Source of the DNA: Bacillota bacterium
GTDB taxonomy: Bacteria; Bacillota; Desulfotomaculia; Desulfotomaculales; Desulfallaceae
DNA length: 64,000 bases
NCBI GenBank assembly: GCA_023439185.1
Contig: JAEXOR010000025.1
Coordinates: 1 to 64,000 of the forward strand
Direction of reading: 5' to 3'
In this document: one piece after another, positions 43,791 through 51,411 of the stretch
Layout: each line of letters opens with the position of its first letter
Numbering within the stretch: the stretch's first letter is position 1
Program-made: the position numbers and the translations under genes
The notes under the pieces: model-generated
Told to the model about the DNA's origin: nothing
What the model saw: the letters and a program-made list of their open reading frames with translations, nothing else
The model's database searches: none

Positions 43791-44515
43791 GTTTTTTCCG
43801 TTTCATACTTGAAAAACTCATACAGGTGGCTTAATTCCTCGGCTTCGTCATACTTTTGCAGGCACCGGTAATACAACCCCTTATCCTCGTCATAGACAAT
43901 AAGGGGTGGGTGGTCGTGTGTCATGAGATAGTAATTCATAAGCGTCCTGCCGACACGTCCGTTACCGTCCGCGAAGGGATGGATATACTCAAATCTCGCG
44001 TGTAAATAGGCGGCGGCTTTCAAAACATCCCCACCCTCATACGCGTTTACCTCGGCAATCAGCTCCGCCAGGTCGTTTTTCACATCTTCCGCGGCGGAAC
44101 CGACATTGTAGACTCCGGTTACATAATCGTGTTTTTTAAATTCACCCGGCCGCTCCTCATTTTCAATATACCTGTGCTCATCATATGTTCCGCCGGTAAG
44201 AACCCTGTGCATCTCCTTAACCAACTCTATATCAAGAGGGTCCTTTTTCAGGATTTTTTCTTTTAAAAATTCATAGCACAGCTTCTGATTTTGCTGTTCA
44301 AACAGGGCACGGGGACTTCCTGTATAACCTACCACCCTGCCGTTTTCAAAGATTTCCCTGGTATCGTGGTATGTAATATCCTCGTTCTCTATCTTTCCGG
44401 AATGGAAGGCGAACAGGACACGGAAACTGTCAAGGTATTTATCAAGATCGGCGGCGGACAGTATTTTATATGACTGCCACAGCACGATAACCCGACTGTA
44501 TTGTTCCAAACGCAT
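43721..44515 (-). CDS. Fic-domain protein (AMPylase-type)
   Basis: The product (264 aa from the ATG at 44515) has the Fic active site HPFADGNGRVGRTLMNY with catalytic His. Upstream are the KIENEDITYHDTREIF segment and ELVKEMHRVLTGG. An inhibitory (S/T)xxxE(G/N) helix is not obvious near the N-terminus. Fic enzymes transfer AMP to target proteins. Start choice is uncertain: GAAAGGAG ends 1 bp before the ATG at 44515, so a TTG two codons later is also possible. The last 20 residues (ALTPAGGMKPERKGLAD) come from a repeat also present at 46893, so the true C-terminus may be altered. Confidence 0.85.
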   Translation of the reverse strand: MRLEQYSRVIVLWQSYKILSAADLDKYLDSFRVLFAFHSGKIENEDITYHDTREIFENGRVVGYTGSPRALFEQQNQKLCYEFLKEKILKKDPLDIELVKEMHRVLTGGTYDEHRYIENEERPGEFKKHDYVTGVYNVGSAAEDVKNDLAELIAEVNAYEGGDVLKAAAYLHARFEYIHPFADGNGRVGRTLMNYYLMTHDHPPLIVYDEDKGLYYRCLQKYDEAEELSHLYEFFKYETEKTWAKALTPAGGMKPERKGLADFT

Positions 44516-44720
44516 TCTCCTTTCCATTAACATTATACCATTTTTTTAGTAAATTCAGGCAGAAAACCAACAGCGTTGCAACAAAAATGCGTCTCTTTCG
44601 GCCAGTAGCCCAATGGCGCATTCTCTCTGTAATGTTCTTATCCGCCAACTTTAAACAGGAATAACCGGTCTACAAAAAGAATATTCAAAGAAATTCACTT
44701 AACTAAAGAGGTGTTTAATA

Positions 44721-45167
44721 ATGGAATACAATGATGTATTGAAACATCTTGCTCCCTGTGGTTTAGATTGTGTCAGGTGTGCCGATTACGAACATGGTGA
44801 AATAAAACAATTAAGCTTACGGCTTATGCAACTACTTGGTAATTATAAACCGGTAGCAAAAATGAAAACAGAAGGTAACCCTATTTTTAGCGGTTACTCG
44901 CAGTTCGCAGAAATCTTAACTTCTTTTTCAAATAGTTCATGCAGCGGATGCAGAGGTCAAAATGTGCAGTGCCCGATAACGACCTGTTCCGCTAACACTT
45001 GTCATAAAGAGAAAAAGGTTGATTTTTGTTTTCAATGCCCTGTATATCCTTGTGAAAAGCAGTTTTCCGGTCGCTTAAGAGAACGCTGGAGATATATAAA
45101 TGACCGTATGAAAGAAATTGGCGTAGTCGAATATTATTATGAGCAGTTAAGCAAACCCAGATATTAA
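44721..45167 (+). CDS. DUF3795 domain protein
   Basis: The 148-aa protein follows AAAGAGGTG and has a Cys-rich layout: LAPCGLDCVRCADYE at the start, then CSGCRGQNVQCPITTCSANTC and FCFQCPVYPCE. This is the DUF3795 pattern, with probably several metal sites. Members are common in anaerobes and unexplained. It stands alone between Fic and a remnant region. Confidence 0.85.
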   Translation: MEYNDVLKHLAPCGLDCVRCADYEHGEIKQLSLRLMQLLGNYKPVAKMKTEGNPIFSGYSQFAEILTSFSNSSCSGCRGQNVQCPITTCSANTCHKEKKVDFCFQCPVYPCEKQFSGRLRERWRYINDRMKEIGVVEYYYEQLSKPRY

Positions 45168-45191
45168 AAAATTGCAGAAGTCATTGTTCTG

Positions 45192-45330
45192 CAGCTTTGG
45201 AAACGGAAGAAGATACGGAACTCATCATTCAGGTTGCCAGAGAAGGACTGTCCAGATCATTTAGCTTTAGTCCCTTTGGGCTGGCGATTATAAACGGAAA
45301 ATCTTTGCTTTTCGGATTGATAAAGCGATA
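45192..45330 (+). pseudogene. Possible gene tail remnant, unrecognised
   Basis: An open frame with no start (AALETEEDTELIIQVAREGL ... SFSPFGLAIINGKSLLFGLI ... KR stop) reads like the end of a real protein. No family was recognised. It adjoins a nuoH fragment, so both may be debris of one rearrangement. Confidence 0.3.
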
Positions 45331-45348
45331 GAACTGCGGTTCTCCGGT

Positions 45349-45411
45349 TCTATCCTGATGCAGGTGAATGTTCAACGGAATTGGATGACGATAAATATTA
45401 AAATGCGCAAC
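45349..45411 (-). pseudogene. Short nuoH-derived fragment
   Basis: About 60 bp match 47611-47673 inside nuoH with only a few differences (shared core CAACGGAATTGGATGAC). On the minus strand it corresponds to the IQFRWTFPRIRIDQ region. There is no frame around it, so it is a fragment, not a gene. Confidence 0.6.
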
Positions 45412-45421
45412 AGATATGCTT

Positions 45422-45739
45422 TTAGTAGCCAATGAATTTTAAGCCAACTATTCCAGCTATTATCAATATTAAAAATATAATTCGACAGGGACTTATGGGC
45501 TCACCCAGAAATATTATTCCCAAGATAGCCACACCAACTGCACCTATTCCTGTCCAAACCGCATAAGCGGTTCCAATTGGTAAAGTTTTAGCAGCGTATG
45601 CTAAAAGATAGAAACTTATTATCATTCCGGAAATGGCTAAAATGGATGGTTTTATCAAAGTAAAGCCATTGCTTTGTTTTAAGGAAATTGCCCAGATAAC
45701 CTCAAATAATGCGGCAATGAATAAATATATCCAAGCCAT
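45422..45739 (-). CDS. SMR-family guanidinium exporter (Gdx/SugE type)
   Basis: The ATG at 45739 follows AAAGGAG by 7 bp. The 105-aa protein has four helices: WIYLFIAALFEVIWAISLKQ with the essential Glu, SILAISGMIISFYLLAYAAK, TAYAVWTGIGAVGVAILGII and FLILIIAGIVGLKFIG. The W-AISLKQ and GTAYAVWTGIGA signatures suit SugE/Gdx, which export guanidinium in exchange for protons. The guanidine-I riboswitch upstream supports this over a general drug pump. Confidence 0.9.
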   Translation of the reverse strand: MAWIYLFIAALFEVIWAISLKQSNGFTLIKPSILAISGMIISFYLLAYAAKTLPIGTAYAVWTGIGAVGVAILGIIFLGEPISPCRIIFLILIIAGIVGLKFIGY

Positions 45740-45773
45740 ATTGATACTCCTTTCCATAGAAAAAAATAAAAAA

Positions 45774-45885
45774 CCCCGGGGATATGAATTAAATATCCTC
45801 CCGGGCTTTTGTCCCTCCGTGAACACGATATCCGTGCGTCTTCTCTCGGACCAGACCGATTATTTAATCGCGGAACCCTAGAAAA
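45774..45885 (-). ncRNA. Guanidine-I (ykkC) riboswitch with terminator expression platform
   Basis: On the minus strand the RNA starts CTAGGGTTCCGCG (45881), continues GGTCTGGTCCGAGAGAAGAC, ACGCACGG and CACGGAGGGACAAAAGCCC, then GGGAGG. These are the conserved blocks of the guanidine-I riboswitch. The 3' CCCGGGAGGATAT pairs with ATATCCCCGGGG followed by a T run (45774-45805), an intrinsic terminator that shares bases with the aptamer's last stem. Guanidine binding should prevent termination and turn on the exporter. Confidence 0.92.
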
Positions 45886-46089
45886 CAATTTAATATTTTA
45901 TTAACGCATAGTCTAAGTCTAATATATCCAATTGTCAATGGAAATTTATTAGGTTAGATAGCGGTAAGTCACAGTTCAAATAATACAAATATAAACAACA
46001 GAATGTTCCATTTTGGGCAATGTTCAAAGGGCATTTTGTTAAAAGTGCGTAAAAATATTTTGAGCTATCTTCAACGTCTCATATCCTTC

Positions 46090-46120
46090 TTGACGTTAGT
46101 ATATACCATGTATATACTAA
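46090..46120 (+). promoter_or_regulatory. MazEF promoter with perfect palindromic operator
   Basis: TTGACG (46090) and TATACT (46113) are 17 bp apart. Between and over the -10, TTAGTATATA and TATATACTAA form a perfect 10-bp-arm palindrome around CCATG. AGGAG precedes the MazE start by 11 bp. Autorepression by MazE/MazEF is expected. Confidence 0.8.
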
Positions 46121-46142
46121 CATTAAAAGGAGTTGACACAAT

Positions 46143-46409
46143 ATGTATGCAACAATTCAAAAATGGGGTAACAGCCAGGGCATACGTATCCCCAAGGCTT
46201 TGTTGGATGACCTGGGCATCCGTGAAAATGACCGGGTGGAGCTGATACAAACAGACGACGCTATAACGATCCGCAAAATGACCGCCGCAAAGCACAGAAC
46301 TCTGGAAGAGCGACTGACAGCCTTTTACAACAAGCCAATTGAAAAAATTGACCGCATAGAGACCAAAGAGTTTGACTGGGGCAAGCCTGAGAGGCATGAA
46401 GCATGGTAA
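46143..46409 (+). CDS. mazE: MazE-type antitoxin (AbrB/SpoVT fold)
   Basis: The 88-aa protein begins MYATIQKWGNSQGIRIPKAL, followed by LGIRENDRVELIQTDDAITI, the swapped-hairpin DNA-binding domain of MazE/AbrB antitoxins. The acidic/aromatic C-terminal tail (IETKEFDWGKPE) is the usual toxin-binding segment. It overlaps the toxin start by 7 bp and lies behind a palindromic operator. Confidence 0.9.
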   Translation: MYATIQKWGNSQGIRIPKALLDDLGIRENDRVELIQTDDAITIRKMTAAKHRTLEERLTAFYNKPIEKIDRIETKEFDWGKPERHEAW

Positions 46410-46741
46410 CAGTTTTCGAACAGGGCGATATTATTTATTTAGATTTTAACCCTCAGTCGGGACATGAGCAAAAAGGGCGCCGTCCGGCCTTGGTAGTAAG
46501 CAACGATCTGTTTAACCGGGTCAGCAGCCTCACAATGGTCTGTCCTATCACGCACACAGACCGTGACCACCCGTTTCATGTGCGACTCGACAACAGCACA
46601 AAAACTAACGGCGTTGTAATGTGCGACCAAGCCCGTATGCTGGACTTGGCAAGCCGTAAAGCCATCTTTAAGGAAAAAGCGCCCCCGGAACTGATTGCGG
46701 AAGTCATTGATCTAATCACTGGTTTCATCGAAATGATTTGA
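46403..46741 (+). CDS. mazF: MazF-type endoribonuclease toxin
   Basis: The 112-aa protein has the MazF/PemK motifs: QGDIIYLDFNPQSGHEQKGR, RPALVVSNDLFN, MVCPITHTDRDHPFHVRL and VVMCDQARMLDLASR. The Arg and Thr/Ser of the active site are present. It cleaves single-stranded RNA at short sites when free of MazE. Overlap with MazE implies coupled translation. The gene looks intact. Confidence 0.9.
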   Translation: MVTVFEQGDIIYLDFNPQSGHEQKGRRPALVVSNDLFNRVSSLTMVCPITHTDRDHPFHVRLDNSTKTNGVVMCDQARMLDLASRKAIFKEKAPPELIAEVIDLITGFIEMI

Positions 46742-46774
46742 GAACCATCAGGAAGAAAAAGAGGAAAAAGATGC

Positions 46775-46945
46775 ATGTCAGTATTAAGCTATAAGGAATT
46801 CATAGACGGAGTAAGGGCCCGTTTAGGTACTTTTTCCAATGAAGATTTCCAGGATCTTTTAAGCTGGGCCAGCAAAGAGCATCCCGCCACGCCAAGCCTT
46901 TGCGTTCTGGCTTCATACCGCCTGCGAGAGTCAGCGCCTTTTTGA
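46775..46945 (+). pseudogene. Truncated 56-codon ORF ending in the dispersed repeat
   Basis: MSVLSYKEFIDGVRARLGTF ... LLSWASKEHP looks protein-like and follows GAGGAAAAAG. The last 17 codons lie in the Fic-tail repeat (46893-46945), so the original C-terminus is missing. Family not recognised. The sequence from 46946 to 47083 holds nothing recognisable. Confidence 0.35.
46893..46945. repeat. Fic-tail repeat, copy 2
   Basis: About 53 bp (CTTTGCGTTCTGGCTTCATA and flanks) match 43737-43790 with about ten differences. On the minus strand it still encodes KALTLAGGMKPERKGLA, as in the Fic C-terminus. Confidence 0.65.
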
Positions 46946-47083
46946 TAGTAATCAAGAGGCGCATTTTGTTTAAGATTACCAAATAGAAGTAATACGAATA
47001 TACAGACATAATAGTTGTCGGGAGTAACTAAAAATTGATATACTTTCTAAGAGTAATTTTAACGAGTAAGGTTAGATGTTAAA

Positions 47084-47306
47084 ATGAGCATTCTAAAACG
47101 TATTACCTATCGACCCGGAAGTCTGTCATGGTAAGGCTTGTATTGCTGGAACCAGAATTCCCGTTTCCGTTATTCTCGATAATTTGGCCGATGGAATGAA
47201 TCGTGAAGAGATACTGAAAAGTTATCCTTCATTGAACCCGGCCGATATTGATGCTGCATTAGCTTATGCTGCGCTAATAGCCAAGGAACGACACATAGTA
47301 ATTTAG
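47084..47306 (+). pseudogene. DUF433 antitoxin-like gene with +1 frameshift
   Basis: ATG AGC ATT CTA AAA CGT ATT ACC (47084-47107) is followed by one extra T (47108), then IDPEVCHGKACIAGTRIPVS and DNLADGMNREEILKSYPSL to a TAG at 47304. The joined frame MSILKRIT-IDPEVCHGKACI matches DUF433 exactly. DUF433 proteins are the antitoxin-like partners of DUF5615 PIN-like proteins, encoded next. The insertion should abolish expression unless it is a sequencing error. Confidence 0.75.
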
Positions 47307-47317
47307 GTGGACTCACT

Positions 47318-47662
47318 ATGAAAATTAAAATTGATGAAAATATGCCTGTTGATGTGATTAATATCCTTAAGAATGCGGGACATGATACCTATTCGGTTTA
47401 TTCAGAAGAGATTGAAGGTTGCTCTGACCGGCAACTAATTACCATATGTAAAAAGGAAAAGCGACTTTTAATTACACTGGATAACGATTTTTCAAATATT
47501 TTTTTCTTACCACCCAATGGCCCGGTAAACGAACATACCGATACCGGTGACAAAAATATTGGCCAGGGCCAGGGGAAGCAGCACCTTCCAGCTGAAGCCC
47601 ATGAGCTGATCTATCCTGATGCGGGGGAATGTCCAACGGAATTGGATGACAATAAATATTAA
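47318..47662 (+). pseudogene. DUF5615 PIN-like toxin truncated into nuoH antisense
   Basis: Residues 1-62 (MKIKIDENMPVDVINILKNA, CSDRQLITICKKEKRLLITL, DNDFSNI) are the N-terminal half of a DUF5615/Mut7-C-like PIN protein with catalytic Asp residues. From about 47505 the frame is the reverse complement of the nuoH 3' end, so residues 63-114 have no family meaning. The real gene lost its C-terminal third. With the frameshifted DUF433 gene it is a dead toxin-antitoxin pair. Confidence 0.75.
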
Positions 47663-48562
47663 AGCGTACATCTTGAGGAGAAACCAGATCCAGGACGGTA
47701 TAAACGTCAGGCCGAAGGGCGCCTGCCAGCCGCCCAGGAACATGGTTGTAGCCAGGGCGCACATCAGCATGATGTTGGCGAATTCGGACAGGCCGTACAT
47801 GCCAAAACCCATGCCGCCGTATTCGGTGTAGGGGCCGGCGATAATTTCCGATTCCCCTTCAACTACGCAAAATGGAGTGCGGTTGGTTTCGGCGACTCCG
47901 GCGGTGAAGAAGATGAGAAAGGCTACGGGCTGGGTAAATATAAACCAGATGTGTTCCTGGGCGGCAACTATGTCGGACAGTTTCAGACTGCCTACGATCA
48001 TTACCACGCCCAGCAAGGATAATACCAGCGGCAGTTCGTAGCTGACCATTTGGGCCACCACACGCATGGCGCCGATTAGTGAGTATTTGCTGTTTGATGC
48101 CCAGCCGCCCATCCAGATAAACAGTGTGGAAAGGGAGGCCACGGCTAAAAAGTAAAACAGGCCGATGTTCATGTCAATGGCCGCCATGTCTCTGCCGAAG
48201 GGAATCACCGCGAAAACCATCAGTGTAGGTACGAAAATTAGTACGGGCGCCAGAAGAAATACTTTGATGTCCGCTTTTTTGGGAATCACGATTTCTTTGC
48301 CCAGCATTTTAAGCATGTCGGCCACCGGCTGCAGCAGTCCCTTGGGACCTACCCGGTTGGGACCGATACGGGCCTGCATGTAGGCGGCCACTCTGCGTTC
48401 AACATAGAGCGGCAGAAACAAGCCGTTAATCAGGACAAATACCAGGATGGCCAATATTTTGACCAATAAGACAATTGATTCGGCAAGCTCGGAAGGCAGA
48501 AACTCAATTACATGAAGAAATTCTCTAAGCCGGCCGGTGAGCCCCACAAATAAATCTTCCAT
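47507..48562 (-). CDS. nuoH: NADH-quinone oxidoreductase subunit H
   Basis: The 351-aa protein has about eight membrane helices and the NuoH signatures YVERRVAAYMQARIGPNRVG, MGGWASNSKYSLIGAMRVVA, NRTPF, EGESE and FRWTFPRIRIDQLMGFSWKV. It forms part of the quinone site and proton path of complex I. NRTPFCVVEGESE replaces the usual NRTPFDLPEGESE. Length is full. It follows the nuoD tail by 24 bp with GGGAGGG before the ATG, as in a nuo operon. But nuoD is truncated and nuoI and later genes are absent: the 3' side is joined to a DUF5615 gene. It is probably an orphan. Confidence 0.88.
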   Translation of the reverse strand: MEDLFVGLTGRLREFLHVIEFLPSELAESIVLLVKILAILVFVLINGLFLPLYVERRVAAYMQARIGPNRVGPKGLLQPVADMLKMLGKEIVIPKKADIKVFLLAPVLIFVPTLMVFAVIPFGRDMAAIDMNIGLFYFLAVASLSTLFIWMGGWASNSKYSLIGAMRVVAQMVSYELPLVLSLLGVVMIVGSLKLSDIVAAQEHIWFIFTQPVAFLIFFTAGVAETNRTPFCVVEGESEIIAGPYTEYGGMGFGMYGLSEFANIMLMCALATTMFLGGWQAPFGLTFIPSWIWFLLKMYALIFIVIQFRWTFPRIRIDQLMGFSWKVLLPLALANIFVTGIGMFVYRAIGW

Positions 48563-48586
48563 AACATCACCCTCCCTCGTGATGGT

Positions 48587-48690
48587 TCAACAGTCCACAT
48601 CGCCCATGACAATATCAAGACTGCCCAAAACTGCCACCATGTCCGCCAATAAACAACCCTTCAGCATTTCATTCCAGATAACCGAAGTTT
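48587..48690 (-). pseudogene. nuoD: nuoD 3' fragment
   Basis: The frame reads VQTSVIWNEMLKGCLLADMV, AVLGSLDIVMGDVDC and stop, the C-terminus of NuoD (NADH-quinone oxidoreductase 49-kDa-like subunit). Homology ends at about 48690. The rest of nuoD is missing. The last 32 bp also occur at the end of the dikinase gene (40254). Confidence 0.8.
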
Positions 48691-48748
48691 GAACTATTAG
48701 AAAGAGCAGCTGTTGTGATCAATGGAATAGAGCCCTGAGAGCTAGAAT

Positions 48749-49539
48749 TTACAAATATACCTTTCCTTCGTCACCATCCACGGTCACTAACCGGTTATCA
48801 TCTATTACTTTCATTACTCCCGGGATGTTCACCACCGCAGGAATGCCGTATTCCCGGGCCACGATGGAACCGTGGGACAAAACCCCTCCTAACTCCATAA
48901 CAATGGCGGAAGCCTTTAAAAACAAGGGCGTCCAGGCGGGGTCGGTGGACGGAGCCACCAAGACATCTCCGGCCAGAAGTTTTCCCCCCTCGTTGGGGTG
49001 ATGGATTAATCTTGCCGCTCCGGAAGCCCTTCCCGCGGCCACGCCCCTGCCGGCAAGGGCGTTATCCTTGCTCAGGTTGGTTGACTCTGCAAACTGAGGG
49101 GCCTCATCAATAATCAGGTCGGGGGCTGAAAGCGCTCCGTGGGTCGCAGGTAAAGCCGACGCCAGCTGATTCGGCCTCCACCATTTCCATGATCACCACG
49201 GCTGGAATAACCGTATTGTCACTGATGCCTTTTTTGCGCCGATAAGCTACCGCCCGGGGGGGTCCATAGGGAGGCGTAACACCCTTTAACGGCGGTCAGG
49301 ATGTTGTCCAGGCCCCGGATTTAAAAAGGATTCGTGGACCCCGGCAAAGGACGCCTCGGCGGCATCCTCGGCGGTGGCCGAAGAACGAACGGCCAGGGGT
49401 TTTTCATATAAACCGGCGCTTTTTAACCGGGCGGCCAATTCCTCCCGGATGCGCGCAGGAATACGGCCGGCACTGCATCCACCCCGGCCTCAAAAGCTTC
49501 AGGCCAACTAAAAAAGAACGCCGCGCCACTCTTTTCCAT
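48749..49539 (-). pseudogene. Decayed PEP synthase/dikinase gene with internal deletion
   Basis: In three frames one can read REELAARLKSAGLYEKPLAV with RSSATAEDAAEASFAGVHES, AVKGCYASLWT, and VIPAVVIMEMVEAESAGVGF with TCDP. These are parts of the ATP-grasp domain. After a large internal deletion the gene continues with the C-terminal His domain (48749-49042: GDVLVAPSTDPAWTPLFLKA, LGGVLSHGSIVAREYGIPAV, VDGDEGKVYL). At least three frameshifts are present. Its intact His domain end shows what a normal dikinase terminus looks like, unlike the 40255 gene. Confidence 0.85.
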
Positions 49540-49544
49540 GGGCA

Positions 49545-50195
49545 TCATCCCCCGGCATTTTTTTGAATTTCTTTATCCGGCGCCGCCAGAGCCCCGTTTA
49601 GAAACAGCTCAACACTTTGAGTTATAAACCCTTGCGCCGCAAATTTCTCCGGGTCCATTAGAAACCTCAGCCCCGCCGATATGCGGATATTGTCCGCCTG
49701 GGAAGCCAGAACTTCCATCGGCAGATCCCGCCTGATCTCTCCTGATTCCTGGCCCAGTTTGATGATCTTACCCATGAAGTTTTGCGCGCCGCTTTTGTGT
49801 ATTTCATCATGGGAAGCCGTCAACACATTTTGCGTCAGGTAAGAGATATATATCCTAAATATTTCCTTGGTCATTAACTGTTCGGTCCATTCTATCAGCC
49901 TGTTCAGCACAGCCACCATTTGTGAACGGGCGTCGGTGTGTTCCTGAATTAAACGGTCTATTTCCGGCGCCCTTTTCCACACAAACCGGTTCAAATGCTC
50001 GACGATAATATCTTCTTTGACGGGAAAATGGTTATAGAGCGTTTTCCGGGCAATGTCCGCTTCCTCCGCAATTTGCTCCAGGGTTGTGGCATCAAAGCCC
50101 TGCTGGTAAAAAAGTTTCATGGCCGTATCGATTATTTTTTGCCTGGTCTCTTCCTTCTTTCTCTCATGTCTGTTTCCACCCGCAGTCAGTTTCAT
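49545..50195 (-). CDS. TetR/AcrR-family regulator
   Basis: The ATG at 50195 follows GAGGTGC. The 216-aa protein has a TetR HTH (RQKIIDTAMKLFYQQGFDAT, LEQIAEEADIARKTLYNHFP) and a helical ligand-binding part. It ends 5 bp before the decayed dikinase gene, the same order as the TetR-dikinase pair at 43473-40255. The regulator itself looks intact. Confidence 0.88.
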   Translation of the reverse strand: MKLTAGGNRHERKKEETRQKIIDTAMKLFYQQGFDATTLEQIAEEADIARKTLYNHFPVKEDIIVEHLNRFVWKRAPEIDRLIQEHTDARSQMVAVLNRLIEWTEQLMTKEIFRIYISYLTQNVLTASHDEIHKSGAQNFMGKIIKLGQESGEIRRDLPMEVLASQADNIRISAGLRFLMDPEKFAAQGFITQSVELFLNGALAAPDKEIQKNAGG

Positions 50196-50365
50196 TTTGC
50201 ACCTCAAATTCCGTCAACTTATTACCAGTCGGAGTATTATTACTCATGATGGTAATATATTTATGAACATTCTAATACAATATTTAACTTTTGGCAAGGA
50301 AAATGAAGGAAGCAATTTTGTGTTAGGCTTCGCCTTCCTGTTAACAGGCAATGGCTGCTATATAA

Positions 50366-50415
50366 CGGGCAAAACCCCGTAATCCCTACTATATAAGGAA
50401 TCACAGGGTTCATCA
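50366..50415. repeat. Dispersed hairpin repeat, copy A
   Basis: AACCCCGTAATCCC...CTATATAAGGAATCACAGGG... can fold and matches 56950-56997 closely (shared core CTATATAAGGAAT). The rest of the gap 50196-50535 shows no gene. Confidence 0.6.
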
Positions 50416-50535
50416 TGTTTTCGGTTAAATCTGTACTTAAATTTTCTACTTTAAAAAGTTGTTTTGCAGCGCTTCCTACCGGATTGCAAGGGTCTTTGTT
50501 TCATTTGTATTCATGATCCAAATTACCCTTCACAC

Positions 50536-51324
50536 TTATACTAAAGATACTTTGCTTAGCCACTCCTGGGGAAAGCCGCAAGCCAGGCTTATTTTTTTTA
50601 CCCCTTGCTTAACGATTTCGCCCAGCTCATCCACTGTTAAGTTTTCCCTGGTCGCCGGCGTAACTATACTGATACCGGCAATTGCTTTACCTTCCAGACC
50701 AAAAATAGGCGCGCCGACAGAAAGAACACCCACATTATACTCTTCGTCGGAAATGGCATAACCTTTCGCCCTGATACCAGCAACCTTTTCTTCCAGCTTC
50801 TCCGGTTGATAAATTGTTTTGGGGGTAAAGGGCTTTAACTCCGTTCTTAATAAAAGGTCTTTTCTTTCGCTTTCGTCCAACCAGGCCATTAGCGCCTTGC
50901 CCACAGACGTGCAGTAAACCGGCAAACGGTCGCCTACCCTGGTATATATTTTTAATGCATGAGTGGAATCAATTTTTTCAATAAGCAACAGCTCATCTTC
51001 ATATGGGATATAAAGGTTCACCGTTTCATTAGTTTGTCTGGCGATTTCACCCATTACCGGCAAAGCGAGATCCCTGACATTTAAATTATCAATGGCCTTT
51101 TTACCCATTCTAAAAAGCTTATAAGATAATCTAAAATCCCTGGTTCGGGAATCCTGGAACAGGTAACCGCTCTTAACCAGATTACCGGCCAACCTGGAGA
51201 CAGTGCTGCGGGGGATATCCAGTTGCCTGCTGATTTCCCTGACGCCAATTTCCTTGTTTTGGGCAACCAGCTCCATAATTTGCAAACCTCTTAATAAAGA
51301 ATTAACCGGCTCTTTTTTTTGCAC
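50536..51324 (-). CDS. IclR-family transcriptional regulator
   Basis: The GTG at 51324 follows AGGTGG by 6 bp; a GTG at 51333 is an alternative. The protein has an N-terminal winged HTH (LLRGLQIMELVAQNKEIGVR, LDIPRSTVSRLAGNLVKSGY) and the IclR effector domain (RVGDRLPVYCTSVGKALMAW, KGYAISDEEYNVGVLSVGAP, GISIVTP). IclR proteins often bind aromatic or other small acids and control their catabolic genes. It is the last gene of the TRAP/UbiD cluster on the same strand. Confidence 0.9.
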   Translation of the reverse strand: MQKKEPVNSLLRGLQIMELVAQNKEIGVREISRQLDIPRSTVSRLAGNLVKSGYLFQDSRTRDFRLSYKLFRMGKKAIDNLNVRDLALPVMGEIARQTNETVNLYIPYEDELLLIEKIDSTHALKIYTRVGDRLPVYCTSVGKALMAWLDESERKDLLLRTELKPFTPKTIYQPEKLEEKVAGIRAKGYAISDEEYNVGVLSVGAPIFGLEGKAIAGISIVTPATRENLTVDELGEIVKQGVKKISLACGFPQEWLSKVSLV

Positions 51325-51411
51325 TATTCCCACCTGTTTTCACAAAGCGCCATAGCTTTTTATGATTACAAATAGCATATCTTCAGGTTTTTGTCCAGAG
51401 ATTACAATTGA

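Noticed and set aside
45229..45432. 67-codon minus-strand frame between DUF3795 and SMR genes
   Set aside because: It reads a nuoH fragment out of frame and has no start signal; treated as debris.
47505..47662. C-terminal 52 residues of the DUF5615 frame as a protein domain
   Set aside because: They are the reverse complement of the nuoH 3' coding end, not a domain.
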